From assembly GCF_007748195.1 (NCBI RefSeq), contig NZ_CP037920.1, positions 1,799,501 to 1,863,500 on the forward strand: 64,000 bases of DNA, read 5' to 3'. Within the stretch, counting starts at the first letter, position 1; each line of letters opens with the position of its first letter. The notes under the pieces were generated by a model. The model saw only the letters and a program-made list of their open reading frames with translations, did not search any database and was not told the origin of the DNA. Of this stretch, positions 8,395 to 17,354 are shown one piece after another. This DNA comes from Gimesia aquarii. Lineage in GTDB: Bacteria; Planctomycetota; Planctomycetia; Planctomycetales; Planctomycetaceae. Position numbers and translations under genes: made by a program.

Positions 8395-10080
8395 CTACGC
8401 AAAAAGTTGTTTATATACGCCGTAGCTACCTGCCACTAAGAGGCCCAGACAAGACAGGAACAACAGCAGATCCCAAAGACGGCCTGGCGTGAGACGCGCG
8501 TCTATTTTTGTAAAACGCAAGTAGATGGCTGCGATTCCCAACATCGGCAGCATAATGGCCTGCATTGTTCCTGCAATTAAGACCAGCCTGACTGGGTTGG
8601 CTCCCGTTAAAAATACTGTCAGACAAAGTAGAGGTAAGAGTAACGACATCAGCTTGACGCAGTTTTGAACGGCGTTTGGTTTGCGATCATCCACGACACT
8701 AAAAAAGCGTAGTCCATCTGAGAAAATGCGTGCATTCGCCGCATTCGCAACCAAAAATGTTGAGTAAAGTACTGCGATCGCACCAACTAAAAATAACCAC
8801 TTGGCATATTCGCCGAAAACCGGGACATACGCTTCCGCCAGCGTACTGACCATCCGCATTCCATCAGGGTCTAAGCCTTCCTTATGCAGGACGGCAACCC
8901 CCATTAAAAAAAACGCCAATGTCGCAAATGTGTAAATACACATTGAAGCAAAGGCATCTATTTTCATCACGCGCATCCAACCTTTGGCCCGTAGAGCCCA
9001 GCTTTCATCTTCGGAATGCGGGCCGGTAAATCGAGCGTACCCTTTTTCCAGACACCAGTAGGGATAGGCGATCAATTCTGTTGCACCGACACCAATAATC
9101 CCAAACGCGGCGAGCGCTGTCAGTAGCGGGTTCATACCATTGGTCGCTTCAGGAATTCCAAAAGAGAGACCGCGGATAATCTCTTCTGTTGAGATGGTCC
9201 AGACTTCAGAAGTCTGTAAAGAAATGACGTTCCCAATCGTGATAAATGTAAATGAAACGACTAACACCGTTGATAAATGCTCGATCAGATTATAGCGGCC
9301 ATAATATAATAAAAATGAAGTCAATATGGCAATCACTCCTGCCCAGATCTTATCGTCCCAGGTTTGAGGTTCAATCAACGACTGCCCTGTTTGATCCACC
9401 AGTTTTTCCTGGTTGCGAATTTTTTGTAGAATGAGCTGGCCTTGCGCCTCGAGTCGTTCGATGCGTTCTTTGAGCTTCGCGTGGCCGCGTAGATATCGCT
9501 CCCGTTGATCGGGATTCATCGAGGCCATGGGACTCTGATCGTCTTTTAGTTCTTCTTCGATTTTCAGATAGTGCACAAACTCTTTTTCTGAAGGAACCTG
9601 AATCGCTTTGAGATAATCTCCCTGAATCGGCAGTGTCAGAGCTAAAGCTTGACCAACCCCTCCCACGATTCCTCCCAGTTGTCCGATCGTGCAGATGCTC
9701 ATGACCAACCAGAACCAGAGGATCCAGTTTGGGGCAAGTCGATGCTGATCTCGTGAGAATCCCAAACGGGGGCCGGGTACATGGTTCAAAGCGGATAACG
9801 TCGTCTCCCCTCGAGAAATAGAATAGCGCCCGAGCTCAATCTGCACGAACACTTTGATCAGACAACCAACAATAATTAACCAGAGAAGAGTGATACCTGC
9901 TTGTGCGCCAGTTTTCGTAGTGGCGATCAATTCCCCGGAACCCACGATGCTGCCGGCAATAATCAGCCCTGGTCCTAAGCGTTTTACAATCCCCCAAAAG
10001 TCAGTGGGAGCATTGATGATGTCGTTATTATTGGAACCATTGGATGTATCGAGCGCTTTATTCTCCTGTTGAGATTCCAT
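8395..10080 (-). CDS. Nramp-like transporter with a soluble insertion
   Basis: 561 residues, longer than usual Nramp proteins (about 410-450). About eleven hydrophobic segments can be seen. The extra length is mainly a charged, coiled-coil-like insertion at about residues 165-235 (LKERIERLEAQGQLILQKI). The first membrane segment has the family context GPGLIIAGSIVGSGELIATT, but the metal-binding DPGN of true Nramp transporters is replaced by GSGE, and the MPH motif of segment 6 is replaced by AYPYW. Membership of the Nramp/APC fold is well supported; transport of manganese or iron is not. The ATG has AGGAG upstream. It lies 87 bases after trpE on the same strand, but a functional link is not evident. 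Confidence 0.8.
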   Translation of the reverse strand: MESQQENKALDTSNGSNNNDIINAPTDFWGIVKRLGPGLIIAGSIVGSGELIATTKTGAQAGITLLWLIIVGCLIKVFVQIELGRYSISRGETTLSALNHVPGPRLGFSRDQHRLAPNWILWFWLVMSICTIGQLGGIVGGVGQALALTLPIQGDYLKAIQVPSEKEFVHYLKIEEELKDDQSPMASMNPDQRERYLRGHAKLKERIERLEAQGQLILQKIRNQEKLVDQTGQSLIEPQTWDDKIWAGVIAILTSFLLYYGRYNLIEHLSTVLVVSFTFITIGNVISLQTSEVWTISTEEIIRGLSFGIPEATNGMNPLLTALAAFGIIGVGATELIAYPYWCLEKGYARFTGPHSEDESWALRAKGWMRVMKIDAFASMCIYTFATLAFFLMGVAVLHKEGLDPDGMRMVSTLAEAYVPVFGEYAKWLFLVGAIAVLYSTFLVANAANARIFSDGLRFFSVVDDRKPNAVQNCVKLMSLLLPLLCLTVFLTGANPVRLVLIAGTMQAIMLPMLGIAAIYLRFTKIDARLTPGRLWDLLLFLSCLGLLVAGSYGVYKQLFA

Positions 10081-10167
10081 CGTACTCCTACTTCACCTTT
10101 GACTTCGACAGATGGGGTGATGTCGAAACACTACTCAGAGCCAGAAGAATTCAAACGGTATGAACTT

Positions 10168-11715
10168 TCATTGAAGTTGTTTTTCTGCAACTTCAATCGC
10201 TTTGAGTAACCCCTTTGCCTTGTTAAGAGTTTCATAATATTCTGTTTCTGGAACACTATCCGCAACAATCCCGGCGCCGGCCTGAACATAGGCCTTTGAT
10301 CCCTGCATTACTAATGTTCGAAGTGCAATACACGTATCCATGTTCCCAGTAAAATCGAGGTAGCCGACAGCTCCTGCATAAGGACCACGTCGGTGTGGTT
10401 CAAATTCATCAATAATTTCCATCGCCCGTACTTTCGGAGCGCCCGATACCGTTCCCGCGGGCAGTCCTGCTCTTAAAGCATCCAGTGCAGATCGTTCTTT
10501 TGTCAACTTGCCAGTCACATTGGATGTTATATGCATGACATGACTATAACGCTCGACGACCATTACGTCAGACAACTCCACCGATCCGAATTCACTCACG
10601 CGGCCCACATCATTTCTTGCCAGATCAATCAGCATCACATGTTCGGCTCGCTCCTTTGGATCGGCCAGTAATTCTTCTGCCAGACGTTTGTCTTCGGCTT
10701 CCGTCGTTCCCCGTTTTCTAGTACCGGCTAAAGGACGAACTGTGGTGAGACGATCTTCCACGCGCACCATAATTTCAGGCGAACTGCCGACCAGATCGAC
10801 TTCAGGAGTTTTCAGCAGGAACATAAACGGACTGGGGTTGACCACTCGCAAACTACGATAGATGTCGAGTGGCGTTGCTGAGGTTTCCAGATTGAGACGT
10901 TGGCTCAATACGACCTGAAAGATATCGCCGGCTACAATGTATTCCTTACAGGCATCGACGGCTGCTTCAAATTTCTCTTGAGTAAAATTTGATTTCCAGG
11001 TTAAGTCAGGTTCGGTATGAGTATCGACGCTGATGTCAGCCATTTTTAAAACAGAGGAATCACTATTTTGAAAACGTTCACATGTTTGATCAATGCGCTG
11101 ACAGGCGGCCTGATAAGCGGCTTGTAGATCATTCTCGTTTAGCCCGGGCTCGACATGGGCATGGGCAACGACTAAAACGGTTTTGTTGATTTGATCAAAG
11201 ACCACCATGTGATCATACAAGGCAAAGGAAAGGTCGGGTAGTTGACGATCATTCTTTGGAGCGTTGGGTAGATTCTCTGAATAACGCACGACATCATAGC
11301 CGGCATATCCAACAGCACCACCACAAAAACGTGGCAGTGAGGGAAGCTCGGCAGCCTGATATTGTGAGAGAATGGTTTCCAGTTCATGTAATGGATCATC
11401 GACGGTTCGTTCTTCTGTTTGTCCGTCCCGTTGTATCACCAAGCGCTTTTCATAAGCGTCTACCATCAAAAATGGATTCGCTCCCAGAAAACTGTAGCGA
11501 CTGATTTGTTCTCCCCCGACAACACTCTCAAATAGAAAGGAATATGGTCCCTTTTCCAGCAATTGGTAGGCACTCACTGGGGTCAGAGTATCCCCTGTTA
11601 ACTGTCGATAGACAGGGACCAGGTTGGCCTTACTCGAAAGCTGCTTAAATGCTTCAAAATCTGGAACGTATTTCATGGACTCTCTTAATTGGTCTGTCTG
11701 AGGATGAACAAGCAT
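10168..11715 (-). CDS. trpE: Anthranilate synthase component I
   Basis: 515 residues. It makes anthranilate from chorismate, the first step of tryptophan synthesis, with a glutaminase partner that is not in this window. The N-terminal domain contains [19 protein letters not shown], the region of the tryptophan feedback site. The chorismate-binding domain is complete: [57 protein letters not shown] and [14 protein letters not shown]. An in-frame ATG at 11676 is an alternative start; neither start has a strong ribosome site. A folded element lies just upstream (11750-11814). Confidence 0.96.
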   Translation of the reverse strand: MLVHPQTDQLRESMKYVPDFEAFKQLSSKANLVPVYRQLTGDTLTPVSAYQLLEKGPYSFLFESVVGGEQISRYSFLGANPFLMVDAYEKRLVIQRDGQTEERTVDDPLHELETILSQYQAAELPSLPRFCGGAVGYAGYDVVRYSENLPNAPKNDRQLPDLSFALYDHMVVFDQINKTVLVVAHAHVEPGLNENDLQAAYQAACQRIDQTCERFQNSDSSVLKMADISVDTHTEPDLTWKSNFTQEKFEAAVDACKEYIVAGDIFQVVLSQRLNLETSATPLDIYRSLRVVNPSPFMFLLKTPEVDLVGSSPEIMVRVEDRLTTVRPLAGTRKRGTTEAEDKRLAEELLADPKERAEHVMLIDLARNDVGRVSEFGSVELSDVMVVERYSHVMHITSNVTGKLTKERSALDALRAGLPAGTVSGAPKVRAMEIIDEFEPHRRGPYAGAVGYLDFTGNMDTCIALRTLVMQGSKAYVQAGAGIVADSVPETEYYETLNKAKGLLKAIEVAEKQLQ

Positions 11716-11749
11716 CCCGGTTTTAATCCTTTGTGGTGGACTCTCTTAT

Positions 11750-11814
11750 GAACATTTCCGATCTTTGAGACAAGCTGCGAGGAGCCGCAGTTCTCAAAAA
11801 TTTCAAAAATGTTC
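11750..11814 (-). promoter_or_regulatory. Structured leader upstream of trpE
   Basis: Three nested complementary pairs can form one long stem: GAACATTT/AAATGTTC (11750-11757 with 11807-11814), TTTGAGA/TCTCAAA (11764-11770 with 11792-11798) and CTGCG/CGCAG (11775-11779 with 11786-11790). It ends 35 bases before the trpE start on the minus strand. There is no T-run after it in the trpE direction, so it is not a plain terminator. It could be a regulatory leader, an operator or an unrelated structured element. Confidence 0.45.
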
Positions 11815-12120
11815 GGTTTCGACTTTATCTTACCTCGATTTCCTTTTGAACTTTCCTGTATTTGCGATTTTCATTCGGAGATGAGCAATGGTATTCAAGG
11901 CGTCTATTGCATAAAATGGAACAGGGTTTTTAATCTTACAAAGCTTTCAAAGAGATCAAAGTGGATTAGGCTTTGTTTTCAACGGCTAAGTGAGTATGTT
12001 ATTCCTTTCCCGAGTCTACACCGTTTGGGAAAGAATGTCACGTAAGCGAGAATTCAGGGATAGAGACCATTTCTAACCGATTAAATTGATATAAATTGGG
12101 GTTAATAAAGGAGAAGCAGG
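11815..12120. other. Gap between the trpE leader and mcsB
   Basis: No gene is supported; a 78-codon frame at 11809-12045 lacks a ribosome site and looks accidental. CTTTCCC/GGGAAAG (about 12006-12034) can form a 7-bp stem. AAAGGAG near 12108 is the ribosome site of mcsB. Confidence 0.4.
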
Positions 12121-13185
12121 GTGAATTTGGACGCGTTCACTCGCACAAGTGGTGAATGGTTGAGAGGAATCGGTCCCGACTCGGATATCGTCATGTCCAG
12201 TCGGATTCGACTCGCTAGAAACCTTACGCAGTTCCCTTTTATTAACCGCTGTACAGAATCGACACTGGGCGAGATCGAACAACTCGTGCGTCCCATTATC
12301 ACCTCGCTTCCTATGGACGTAAAACTGTCGTATCTGGATGTGAACCAACTTTGTAGTTTGGATCGGCAGTTCATTGTGGAACGACAGCTTATCAGCCGTG
12401 AACATGCAGAGCGTTCGGGGCCTCGAGGCGTAGGTCTGGATAGTGAAGAAAACATCGGCATCATGGTCAACGAAGAAGACCATCTCCGACTCCAGGTACT
12501 GAGAAGTGGGTTTTCTTTGAACGAATGCTGGGAGACCATTAATCAGATCGATGACCTGCTGGAGCAGGAAGTGACCTATGCGTTCAGTGAAGAATTTGGG
12601 TATTTGACAGCCTGCCCTACAAACGTCGGTACTGGAATACGCGTGAGCGTCATGTTGCACCTGCCTGCATTGGTGATCACGAAAGAGATCCAAAAAGTAT
12701 TTCAGGCGCTACAGAAAATTAATTTGGCTGTTCGTGGGCTGTATGGCGAAGGCAGCCAGGCGATGGGAGATTTTTATCAGATTTCCAATCAAGTCACTTT
12801 AGGACAAACCGAACGTCAGTTGATTGATAGTATCAAAGAGGTTGTTCCGAATATCATTTCGTATGAAAGACGTGTCAGGAATTCATTAATTAAAGAAAAT
12901 CGCCAGGGGCTGCACGATCAGGTCTCTCGTGCTTATGGTATTTTGAGTACGGCGCAAACCATCAGCTCAGAAGAAACAATGCATCTACTTTCCAGCGTGA
13001 GAATGGGTGTGAATCTGGGATTGATTGAAGAGCTACCCATCTCAACTGTCAATGAAATGTTTATCTTTACTCAGCCCGCACATCTGCAGAAGTTGCAGGG
13101 AGGAGAGTTGGAATCGAGCGAACGTAACGCCGCGCGCGCTAATTATCTCCGCCATCGGATAAACGACTCTAACGGTTCTAATTAA
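12121..13185 (+). CDS. mcsB: Protein arginine kinase
   Basis: 354 residues, the normal length for McsB. McsB phosphorylates arginines on proteins and in Firmicutes marks them for ClpC-ClpP. The guanido-phosphotransferase motifs are present: SSRIRLARNL near residue 27 for ATP binding, NEEDHLRLQ near 118, and TACPTNVGTGIRVSVM near 162 with the reactive-loop Cys. The start is GTG, supported by AAAGGAG. In Bacillus it is coded with mcsA and clpC; no such partners are visible here. Catalytic capacity is well supported, the regulatory circuit is not. Confidence 0.93.
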   Translation: MNLDAFTRTSGEWLRGIGPDSDIVMSSRIRLARNLTQFPFINRCTESTLGEIEQLVRPIITSLPMDVKLSYLDVNQLCSLDRQFIVERQLISREHAERSGPRGVGLDSEENIGIMVNEEDHLRLQVLRSGFSLNECWETINQIDDLLEQEVTYAFSEEFGYLTACPTNVGTGIRVSVMLHLPALVITKEIQKVFQALQKINLAVRGLYGEGSQAMGDFYQISNQVTLGQTERQLIDSIKEVVPNIISYERRVRNSLIKENRQGLHDQVSRAYGILSTAQTISSEETMHLLSSVRMGVNLGLIEELPISTVNEMFIFTQPAHLQKLQGGELESSERNAARANYLRHRINDSNGSN

Positions 13186-13538
13186 GTGGTCCAGTAAACT
13201 GTTAGAAGTAGCTTGGTTATCGCGCAGCTTTTTTCGAGCGTCGAATGCTTCCGTAATATAATGTCGAACAGACATTGCATTTAATAAAGAAACCAAATGA
13301 AGTGACAGTTCGTATGTAAGAAAACCACGCAAAGAATCATATGAAATTCACTAACGTGCTCGACATGGGATGGGAGACGCTGTTAAGATAGAAAACCATT
13401 TCCCAGGATTAACCCACATGGGAAATAGTGAATTAGGTGGAGGAGTCAATTCCGTCCACCAAACATACCGCGTTCCTCACGAAATTCAATAACGATTTCC
13501 CAGAAACAGCAACTCGTCCATTCAATCGGGATACGACT
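13186..13538. promoter_or_regulatory. Leader with two hairpins before the DUF1080-cytochrome gene
   Basis: This 353-base gap ends in two adjacent inverted repeats: ATTTCCCA/TGGGAAAT (13398-13405 with 13419-13426) and GGTGGA/TCCACC (13436-13441 with 13455-13460). Neither is followed by a T-run. They lie 80-140 bases before the preferred start of the next gene and are likely in its leader. Function unknown. Confidence 0.35.
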
Positions 13539-16500
13539 ATGCGAAAATATATTTGCATTCTTCTTGCCTTACTCGCATTTACTACCAGTCCAGTAAACGC
13601 ACAAGAGTTCCAGAGCCTTTTTAACGGGAAAGACCTCGATGGTTGGGCTGGAAAAGAAGGTTTTTGGACCGTCAAAGATGGTGCTATTGTCGGCGAAACG
13701 ACAAAAGAAAAACCAGCCAAACCGAATACTTTTCTCGTCTGGCAAGGTGGCGAGGTAAGTGACTTTGAATTCAAGGCCACCGTCCGGTTCAAAGGTAACA
13801 ACTCCGGCATTCAATATCGTAGCCAGTTGGTTGATCCCATAAATTTTGCATTGAAAGGTTATCAGGCTGATCTGCACCCGAAACGAGAATATTTTGGCAT
13901 GATGTATGGTGAGAAAACCGGTCGAGGGATTATCGCGCAGCGGTTCCAACGTGTCGAAGCGGGTACAAAAGGTAAGCCGACCGTTGTTACAGAGATAGGT
14001 GATAAAAAACAAGAACTCGTCGATTGGGAATGGAACGAAATTCGAATTGTTGCCGTTGGTAACCGTATGGTTCATCAGATCAATGGCGTCAATACAATTG
14101 ATCTGACCGATGACCATCCCCAGGCTTTTTCAAAAGGCGTTTTGGGACTGCAACTCCACGCGGGGCCTCCGATGAGAGTCGAATTTAAAGATCTAAAATA
14201 CCGTCCGTTGGCCGGTGACGAAGCGACCGCTGTTCTCAAAGCGGCAGTTGAGAACAAGAAAAAGGCGTCTGCGTCCAAAAAATCAGCAGCCAAATCGAAA
14301 AAGCCTGGCAGATATGACTGGGTGTCGAAAAAACCGGCTCCCGTTTGGGTATGGCGTACCAAGAATCCAACTGGAAATGAACCGATCTACCTTCGCAAGA
14401 AATTTGAGGTCTCAGACCCGATCAAAGCAGCACGTTTATATTTCACTTGTGATAACCGCGCAACATTTTGGATCAACGGGAAAGAGGTTGGCACAGCGAC
14501 CGATTGGGGCAACCCTGTCATCCAGAGCAATGCGAAAAAGTTCGTCCAGACCGGAGTAAATCAAATTGCGATTCAGGCCAAAAATAACGGCGGCGTTGCT
14601 GCGTTTATATTGAAACTGGAAGTCGAAACTACCGACGGAAAAAAACAGTCGATCATTTCCTCTCCTGATTGGAAACTGTCTGACTCTAAAGCCAAAGGCT
14701 GGAAACTTGCCAGCTTTGACGATTCCACTTGGAAACTAAAGTTGAAAAAAATGGGAAACTTTGGCAGTGGTCCTTGGGGTAAGCCGGGGATCACGAGCCG
14801 TAGTGGTAGAGTCGACCTTGCAGAACTCACAGAGACGATTACGGTTGCCGAAGATTTCAAGGTTGAGCTGCTCTACGAAGTTCCCGGCAATGAACAAGGG
14901 AGTTGGGTTTCGCTCGCTACTGATGGCAAAGGCCGCTTACTAGCGAGCGATCAAGGAGACAAGGGGCTTTACCGTATTACTGTTTCCGAAGATGCTGAAG
15001 AACCGCAGGTCGAAGTGGAAAAACTGAAAATTGATCTTTCCGGTGCACAGGGCATGGTCTGGCACAACGACGCGCTTTATTTTCACAGGAATGGTGGCAA
15101 TCTCTTTAAAGTGACCGACACCAACGGTGATGACCAGTTTGACAGAGCCGAAATATTACCCAGCGAACGCAGTGGGGGAGAGCACGGCAACCATGCCGTA
15201 ATTGTGGCTGAGGATGGAGAGCATCTTTACGTCATTGGTGGAAATCACGCTGCCTTACCACCACAAGACAGTATTGTTCGCTCGCATGTTCCCACCTGGG
15301 ATGAAGACCTGCTTTTACCACGCGAATGGGATGCAAACGGTCATGCGCGTGGCCGTCTTGCACCAGGGGGCTGGATTTCCAAATTCTCTCCTGAAACGAA
15401 ACAGCATGAGATTATCTCAACAGGTTATCGTAACCAGTACGACATTGCCCTTAATCGATTCGGTGATCTCTTCACCTATGATGCTGATATGGAATGGGAC
15501 CTCGGTACGCCTTGGTATCGTCCAACAAGAATTAACTGTGCTGTGAGCGGCTCTGATTACGGGTGGCGCAGTGGTTCTGGGAAATGGCCCGAATATTACG
15601 AAGACAGCTTACCAGCCGTGGTCAATATTGGTCCCGGTTGCCCGACGGGTGTAATCAGCGGTCAAGGCGCCAAGTTTCCTGCTAAATATCAGGATGCGAT
15701 TTTCGCACTCGACTGGACGTTCGGTACCATTTATGCCATCCATCTTACCCCGGATGGCGCTGGTTACCGTGGCGAACAGGAAGCGTTCTGCTATGGCTCG
15801 CCACTTCCATTGACTGACGCGATTATTGGGCACGATGGTGCGCTTTACTTTACCATCGGTGGCCGTGGCACCCAGTCGGCACTGTTCCGCATCACCTACG
15901 TTGGTAAAAAATCGACCAAACTTGTGTCGGGAGAAATTGCGGGAGCCGAGGCGCGCAAACTCCGTCGGGGTCTTGAAGCATATCACGGTAAGCAATCCCC
16001 TGCTGCAGTGAAAGCTGCCTGGCCTCATCTTTCCAGTTCAGATCGCTGGCTACGTCACGCAGCACGCGTCGCGATTGAGTCACAGCCCGTTGATCAGTGG
16101 GCTAAGAGAGTCTTTACAGAGAAAAACTCCCAGGCCAAAATTTCCAGTGCAGTTGCACTTGCCCGTATGGGAAACAAGTCGCATCGCGATGCCCAAATTG
16201 CGGCGCTCCTCAAACTAAATCCGGCTGAGTTGAGCGAATCCCAGTTCCTCGGCCTCCTCCGTGCTTATGCCCTTTCTTTTATCCGTCTCGGCAAACCAAC
16301 AGCCGCGCAACGCGAGCAGATTATCGCTGCACTCGATCCGCATTTGCCAAATAAGAACAAGAACATCAATACTGAGTTGGTCCGTGTTTTGGTTTATCTC
16401 GAGGCACCGAACGTTATTTCGAAATCCATTGATCTCATCACAAACCGTGGCGAGCCAGAAGTACCGGACTGGACTGAGCTCGCAGGTCGTAATAAAAACT

Positions 16501-17300
16501 ATGGAGGTCGCGTGCTTGCGATGCTCGAAAACCACCCACCGACACATGAAGTCAATTATGCTTTCATGCTTCGCAACCTGCGTCAAGGCTGGACCATGGA
16601 CCAGCGTCGCAGCTATATCGAGTTTATCAACTCCGCCGCGAAGTATCCTGGTGGCAATAGCTATGCCAAGTTTCTCGGCAATCTGCGTGATGAAGTTCTC
16701 GGTTATCTGAGCAATACCGACCGCGCTGCGCTGGCTGATATCAGCGGTGAGAACTTTAATCCCGTGCCCGATTTCGAGATTACCGCGCCACAAGGTCCCG
16801 GCAAAACCTGGGGTATCGCAGAAGCGAGCAAGCATACCACTCGTAACAAAATGCGTACAGCAAGTTTTGAGAACGGTCGCAATTTGTTCCACGCCATGCG
16901 TTGCGCCGCATGTCACCGATTTGACGGACTCGGCGGTGACGTGGGACCGGATCTGACGACAGTGAAAAATAAGTTCGATGCCAGATACATTCTTGAATCG
17001 ATCATCGAGCCAAGTAAGGTCATTTCAGATCAATACCAGTCATCAATTGTGGTGACAGAGGATGGTCGCACATTAACAGGACTTGTCTCGAAAGATGGCG
17101 ACAAAGTGATTGTCTATCCGGCCGATGCAAAAGCCAAACCGATCGCGGTGTCTGTAGAGAATGTGGAAGAAATTCTCCCTTCCTCTATCTCACAAATGCC
17201 AAAGTCGATGTTGAATGCACTCAACGCTGACGAGGTACGTGACTTGATCGCGTATTTATTGTCGGGCGGTGATCCGAAATCGCGAGTTTACAAAAAATAA
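13539..17300 (+). CDS. DUF1080 / PVC-type propeller / HEAT / cytochrome c fusion protein
   Basis: About 1253 residues from the ATG at 13539, chosen because a signal peptide begins there (MRKYICILLALLAF, cut near NAQ). Order: DUF1080, a concanavalin-like fold also named 3-keto-disaccharide hydrolase (about 22-180; SLFNGKDLDGW); a Lys/Ala-rich linker; a galactose-binding-like domain (about 250-395); a PVC-type membrane-bound dehydrogenase-like beta-propeller (about 425-800); a HEAT-like helical region (about 810-1075); and a C-terminal cytochrome c domain with CAACH (Cys1122, Cys1125, His1126) and a late Met as possible heme ligand. Such proteins are typical of Planctomycetes and are assumed to oxidise sugars or polysaccharide fragments in the periplasm. 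Earlier in-frame ATG at 13437 would place the signal peptide internally. Confidence 0.88.
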   Translation: MRKYICILLALLAFTTSPVNAQEFQSLFNGKDLDGWAGKEGFWTVKDGAIVGETTKEKPAKPNTFLVWQGGEVSDFEFKATVRFKGNNSGIQYRSQLVDPINFALKGYQADLHPKREYFGMMYGEKTGRGIIAQRFQRVEAGTKGKPTVVTEIGDKKQELVDWEWNEIRIVAVGNRMVHQINGVNTIDLTDDHPQAFSKGVLGLQLHAGPPMRVEFKDLKYRPLAGDEATAVLKAAVENKKKASASKKSAAKSKKPGRYDWVSKKPAPVWVWRTKNPTGNEPIYLRKKFEVSDPIKAARLYFTCDNRATFWINGKEVGTATDWGNPVIQSNAKKFVQTGVNQIAIQAKNNGGVAAFILKLEVETTDGKKQSIISSPDWKLSDSKAKGWKLASFDDSTWKLKLKKMGNFGSGPWGKPGITSRSGRVDLAELTETITVAEDFKVELLYEVPGNEQGSWVSLATDGKGRLLASDQGDKGLYRITVSEDAEEPQVEVEKLKIDLSGAQGMVWHNDALYFHRNGGNLFKVTDTNGDDQFDRAEILPSERSGGEHGNHAVIVAEDGEHLYVIGGNHAALPPQDSIVRSHVPTWDEDLLLPREWDANGHARGRLAPGGWISKFSPETKQHEIISTGYRNQYDIALNRFGDLFTYDADMEWDLGTPWYRPTRINCAVSGSDYGWRSGSGKWPEYYEDSLPAVVNIGPGCPTGVISGQGAKFPAKYQDAIFALDWTFGTIYAIHLTPDGAGYRGEQEAFCYGSPLPLTDAIIGHDGALYFTIGGRGTQSALFRITYVGKKSTKLVSGEIAGAEARKLRRGLEAYHGKQSPAAVKAAWPHLSSSDRWLRHAARVAIESQPVDQWAKRVFTEKNSQAKISSAVALARMGNKSHRDAQIAALLKLNPAELSESQFLGLLRAYALSFIRLGKPTAAQREQIIAALDPHLPNKNKNINTELVRVLVYLEAPNVISKSIDLITNRGEPEVPDWTELAGRNKNYGGRVLAMLENHPPTHEVNYAFMLRNLRQGWTMDQRRSYIEFINSAAKYPGGNSYAKFLGNLRDEVLGYLSNTDRAALADISGENFNPVPDFEITAPQGPGKTWGIAEASKHTTRNKMRTASFENGRNLFHAMRCAACHRFDGLGGDVGPDLTTVKNKFDARYILESIIEPSKVISDQYQSSIVVTEDGRTLTGLVSKDGDKVIVYPADAKAKPIAVSVENVEEILPSSISQMPKSMLNALNADEVRDLIAYLLSGGDPKSRVYKK

Positions 17301-17354
17301 ACATTAAAGATCACGCGTTGTTTTTCGATTTGCGATTGTAAGGATAAATGGACT

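Noticed and set aside
12073-12693. 206-codon minus-strand frame across the mcsB start
   Set aside because: mcsB has complete kinase motifs and a strong ribosome site on the plus strand.
16215-16916. 233-codon minus-strand frame
   Set aside because: It is antisense to the HEAT and cytochrome region of the DUF1080 protein, whose motifs are unambiguous.
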